Shown piece by piece: positions 5,292-6,954 of a stretch of 6,954 nt of DNA; position 1 is the first letter of the stretch, and the number at the start of each line of letters is the position of its first letter. Where the stretch lies: contig CAZART010000192.1 of NCBI GenBank assembly GCA_964487555.1, positions 1-6,954 of the forward strand. The letters are read 5' to 3'. The position numbers and the translations under genes are program-made. This DNA comes from CAZART01 sp964487555 (GTDB taxonomy: Bacteria > Bacteroidota > Rhodothermia > Rhodothermales > VXPQ01). Below the pieces are notes generated by a model that was not told where the DNA came from, searched no databases, and saw nothing but the letters and a program-made list of their open reading frames with translations.

Positions 5292-6812
5292 ATGGGCACC
5301 GAGTTATTCAGCTGGCAGGGATTGGCGGCGCTCCTGCTGGGCGGCCTCTACGGCGCGGTCTTCGGAGCGATTCCGGGGCTCACCGCGACGCTCGCCGTCG
5401 CACTCTTTATTCCGATCGCCTTTTTTCTGGATCCGATCATCGCGCTGCCTGCGATCATCGCCATTTCTTCGGTGGCCATTTTTGCGGGGGACGTCGGATC
5501 GGCTCTCGCCCGGATCCCCGGAACGCCCGCCAGCGCCGCCTACGTCGAGGAACTGTACGACATTTCTCGGCGGCGCGGCCCCGTTTACGGCCTCGGCGTG
5601 AGCGCCATGGGATCCTCCGTCGGTGGCCTCATCGGCACCGTCCTGCTCATCTTCAGCGCCACAGGCCTGGCGGCGCTGGCGGCAAAGTTCGCCTCTTTCG
5701 AATACTTCTGGATCGCGGTGCTGGGATTGACGGCCGGCGTGTTCGCCTCCGGCGGAGCGCCGCTGAAGGGACTCGTATCGCTCCTCCTCGGCCTTCTCTT
5801 CGCCACGGTCGGGGTCGATCCTACGCTGGGGTACGCGCGCTTCGACTTCGGAATTCCGACGCTGCTCGGCGGCCTCGATTATATCGTAGCCATGATCGGG
5901 CTCTTCGGTTTCTCCGAGGTTCTCGAGCATCTATACCACGGTAACAGGCACGCGGCCGGAGTGCTGCCCCGGATCCGGGGCGCCGCGCCCCTGCAGTTCT
6001 ACATACGGCCCCTGCGGCTCATCCTTCGGGAGAAGTGGCTCGTGCTCCGCTCCGCGCTGATCGGAGTGTTCGTCGGCTTCCTGCCCGGCGCCGGCGCCGA
6101 CGTGGGGGCGTGGGTCTCGACCAGCTTCCAGAAGATGACCCGCCGCAGTGAAGCCCACCTGGACGACGAGCAGGACCGCGTCCTGCTGGCGGGCGCAAGC
6201 AGCAACAATGCGTCCGTCGCGAGCGCGTGGATTCCGGCACTGTCGCTCGGTCTGCCGGGGGACACCATCACCGCCATCGTCCTGGGCATCTTCCTCATGA
6301 AGGGCATTACGCCCGGCCCTCTCCTCTTCGAAACCAATCCGTCGCTGATCTGGGCGCTTTATGTGACGTTCGTGCTGGCCAACGTGCTCTTGCTTCCCCT
6401 CTATGGGTTCCTGACGGCACGACTGGCCTCGACGCTGGTTCGGGCACCTTCCAACGTGCTCCTCAGCGTGATCGCCGTCGTGTGCGTGGTCGGGGCTTAC
6501 GCCATCAACAACAATACGCTGGACGTATGGGTGATGGCGGGTATGGGGATGATCGCTTTTCTGATGCGGCGCGGCGGATTCCCGATGGCTCAGGTGGTCC
6601 TCGGCATGGTCCTGGGTCCTATCCTGGAGCGCAGCTTTATGGTCAGCGCCATCAAGAGCCGGTGGAACATGCTGGCCTTCTTCGAACGGCCGATAGCGCT
6701 CGGCCTGGCACTCGCGACGGTCGTCGTGATCGTCGTCGGTGTGAAGGCGACGAGGCGGCGGCGCCATACAGGCGCCGGAAACGGCGCTCCATTACCCGGA
6801 GGATCGGACTGA
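5292..6812 (+). CDS. tctA: Tripartite tricarboxylate transporter large membrane subunit TctA
   Basis: The 506-aa polytopic membrane protein is the normal size for TctA, the main translocation subunit. Family motifs run in order: GAVFGAIPGLTATLAVAL (21-38), ARIPGTPASAAYVEE (73-87), GSSVGGLIGTVLLI (107-120), DFGIPTLLGGLDYIVAMIGL (185-204) then FGFSEVLE, GVFVGFLPGAGADVGAW (258-274), and the second repeat ASSNNASVASAWIPALSLGL (302-321) followed by PGDTITAIVLGIFLMKGITPGP. The two PG-containing segments (IPGLTAT and LPGAGAD) reflect the internal duplication known for the family. The C-terminus is a short basic tail. The usual DGYP after IPGTP is replaced by EELYDISRRRG, a mild divergence. ATG 5292 has only a weak ribosome-binding site. 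With the 120-bp element removed, the start would be ~30 bp from the tctB stop. Transport is expected to be driven by an ion gradient. Confidence 0.95.
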   Translation: MGTELFSWQGLAALLLGGLYGAVFGAIPGLTATLAVALFIPIAFFLDPIIALPAIIAISSVAIFAGDVGSALARIPGTPASAAYVEELYDISRRRGPVYGLGVSAMGSSVGGLIGTVLLIFSATGLAALAAKFASFEYFWIAVLGLTAGVFASGGAPLKGLVSLLLGLLFATVGVDPTLGYARFDFGIPTLLGGLDYIVAMIGLFGFSEVLEHLYHGNRHAAGVLPRIRGAAPLQFYIRPLRLILREKWLVLRSALIGVFVGFLPGAGADVGAWVSTSFQKMTRRSEAHLDDEQDRVLLAGASSNNASVASAWIPALSLGLPGDTITAIVLGIFLMKGITPGPLLFETNPSLIWALYVTFVLANVLLLPLYGFLTARLASTLVRAPSNVLLSVIAVVCVVGAYAINNNTLDVWVMAGMGMIAFLMRRGGFPMAQVVLGMVLGPILERSFMVSAIKSRWNMLAFFERPIALGLALATVVVIVVGVKATRRRRHTGAGNGAPLPGGSD

Positions 6813-6954
6813 GGCGTGGGTCAGGACCTCCTTGATGCGACGGGCGACCTCGCGCTCCTCTCCAGGTCGCATCATCCAGACCGTCAAACTGAGTCCCTCG
6901 CGGTCGCCGTTTATCTCGATGGAGGGATGCCCGTTCCGCATCTGCCCTGCCGCC
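6792..6954 (-). CDS. Unrecognised protein, C-terminal part, continues past right edge
   Basis: On the minus strand a frame enters from the right edge (first full codon 6953-6951) and ends with TAA at 6794-6792, giving the last 53 residues. It reads AAGQMRNGHPSIEINGDREG, then LSLTVWMMRPGEEREVARRI, then KEVLTHASVRSSG. The mix of an alternating beta-like stretch (GLSLTVWMM) and an amphipathic helix (EEREVARRIKEVL) looks like the end of a globular domain rather than a chance frame. Only the C-terminal piece is present, so no family can be assigned. It converges on tctA and overlaps its 3' end by 21 bp (6792-6812), leaving no room for a terminator between them. Confidence 0.6.
   Translation of the reverse strand, partial: AAGQMRNGHPSIEINGDREGLSLTVWMMRPGEEREVARRIKEVLTHASVRSSG

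Noticed and set aside
5102..5299. Small proteins encoded within the inverted-repeat element, either strand
   Set aside because: The frames have no ribosome-binding site or family resemblance. The WCT motif seen on both strands simply comes from the inverted repeats.
5304..6767. Long minus-strand open frames opposite tctA
   Set aside because: They are highly charged, low-complexity shadow translations of a membrane-protein gene with strong codon bias. They carry no domain or start signal.

Overview
This is a roughly 7 kb piece of a GC-rich bacterial genome. It is most likely a draft or metagenome assembly, because it holds exactly 100 N (1896-1995), the usual placeholder for a gap of unknown size. 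No marker gene fixes the taxon. Secreted WD40-like PD40 propellers behind a 'V.PG.TT....V.C.A' linker, weak Shine-Dalgarno sequences, a Tat-exported hydrolase and a lipoprotein-type TctC would fit Gemmatimonadota, Rhodothermota or a related environmental phylum. That placement is inference only.

Left part (1-2368): a mosaic. It opens with the 3' part of a six-repeat PD40/TolB-like beta-propeller gene (exact 132-bp repeat units). Immediately after its stop lies a fragment resembling an IS1380/IS4-type DDE transposase. Next, on the minus strand, is an exported RidA/YjgF-family protein (186 aa with a signal peptide). Directly upstream of its start is an array of 11-bp tandem repeats interrupted by the assembly gap. 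Beyond the gap is a minus-strand remnant of the C-terminal end of a Uma2-type endonuclease. From 2182 to 2368 nothing coding is supported.

Right part (2369-6812): a plus-strand gene set for uptake of a carboxylate-type compound. A Tat-signal alpha/beta hydrolase of the dienelactone-hydrolase type comes first. It is followed by a complete tripartite tricarboxylate transporter in the order tctC (solute-binding lipoprotein), tctB (small membrane subunit) and tctA (large membrane subunit). tctC and tctB overlap by 4 bp (GTGA). tctB and tctA are separated by a 120-bp segment bounded by perfect 10-bp inverted repeats whose first base is the last base of the tctB stop codon. It looks like an inserted miniature element or a structured intercistronic RNA. 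The likely scheme is that the hydrolase cleaves an ester or lactone outside the cytoplasmic membrane, TctC binds the released acid and TctBA imports it. This is inferred from gene order and predicted localisation.

Right edge (6792-6954): the C-terminal 53 codons of an unrecognised minus-strand gene that converges on tctA and overlaps its 3' end by 21 bp.

The most unusual items are the 120-bp inverted-repeat element inside the transporter operon, the 11-bp repeat array at the gap upstream of the exported RidA gene, and the cluster of decayed mobile or accessory genes around it. I found no convincing new defence system or other clearly undescribed multi-gene system.
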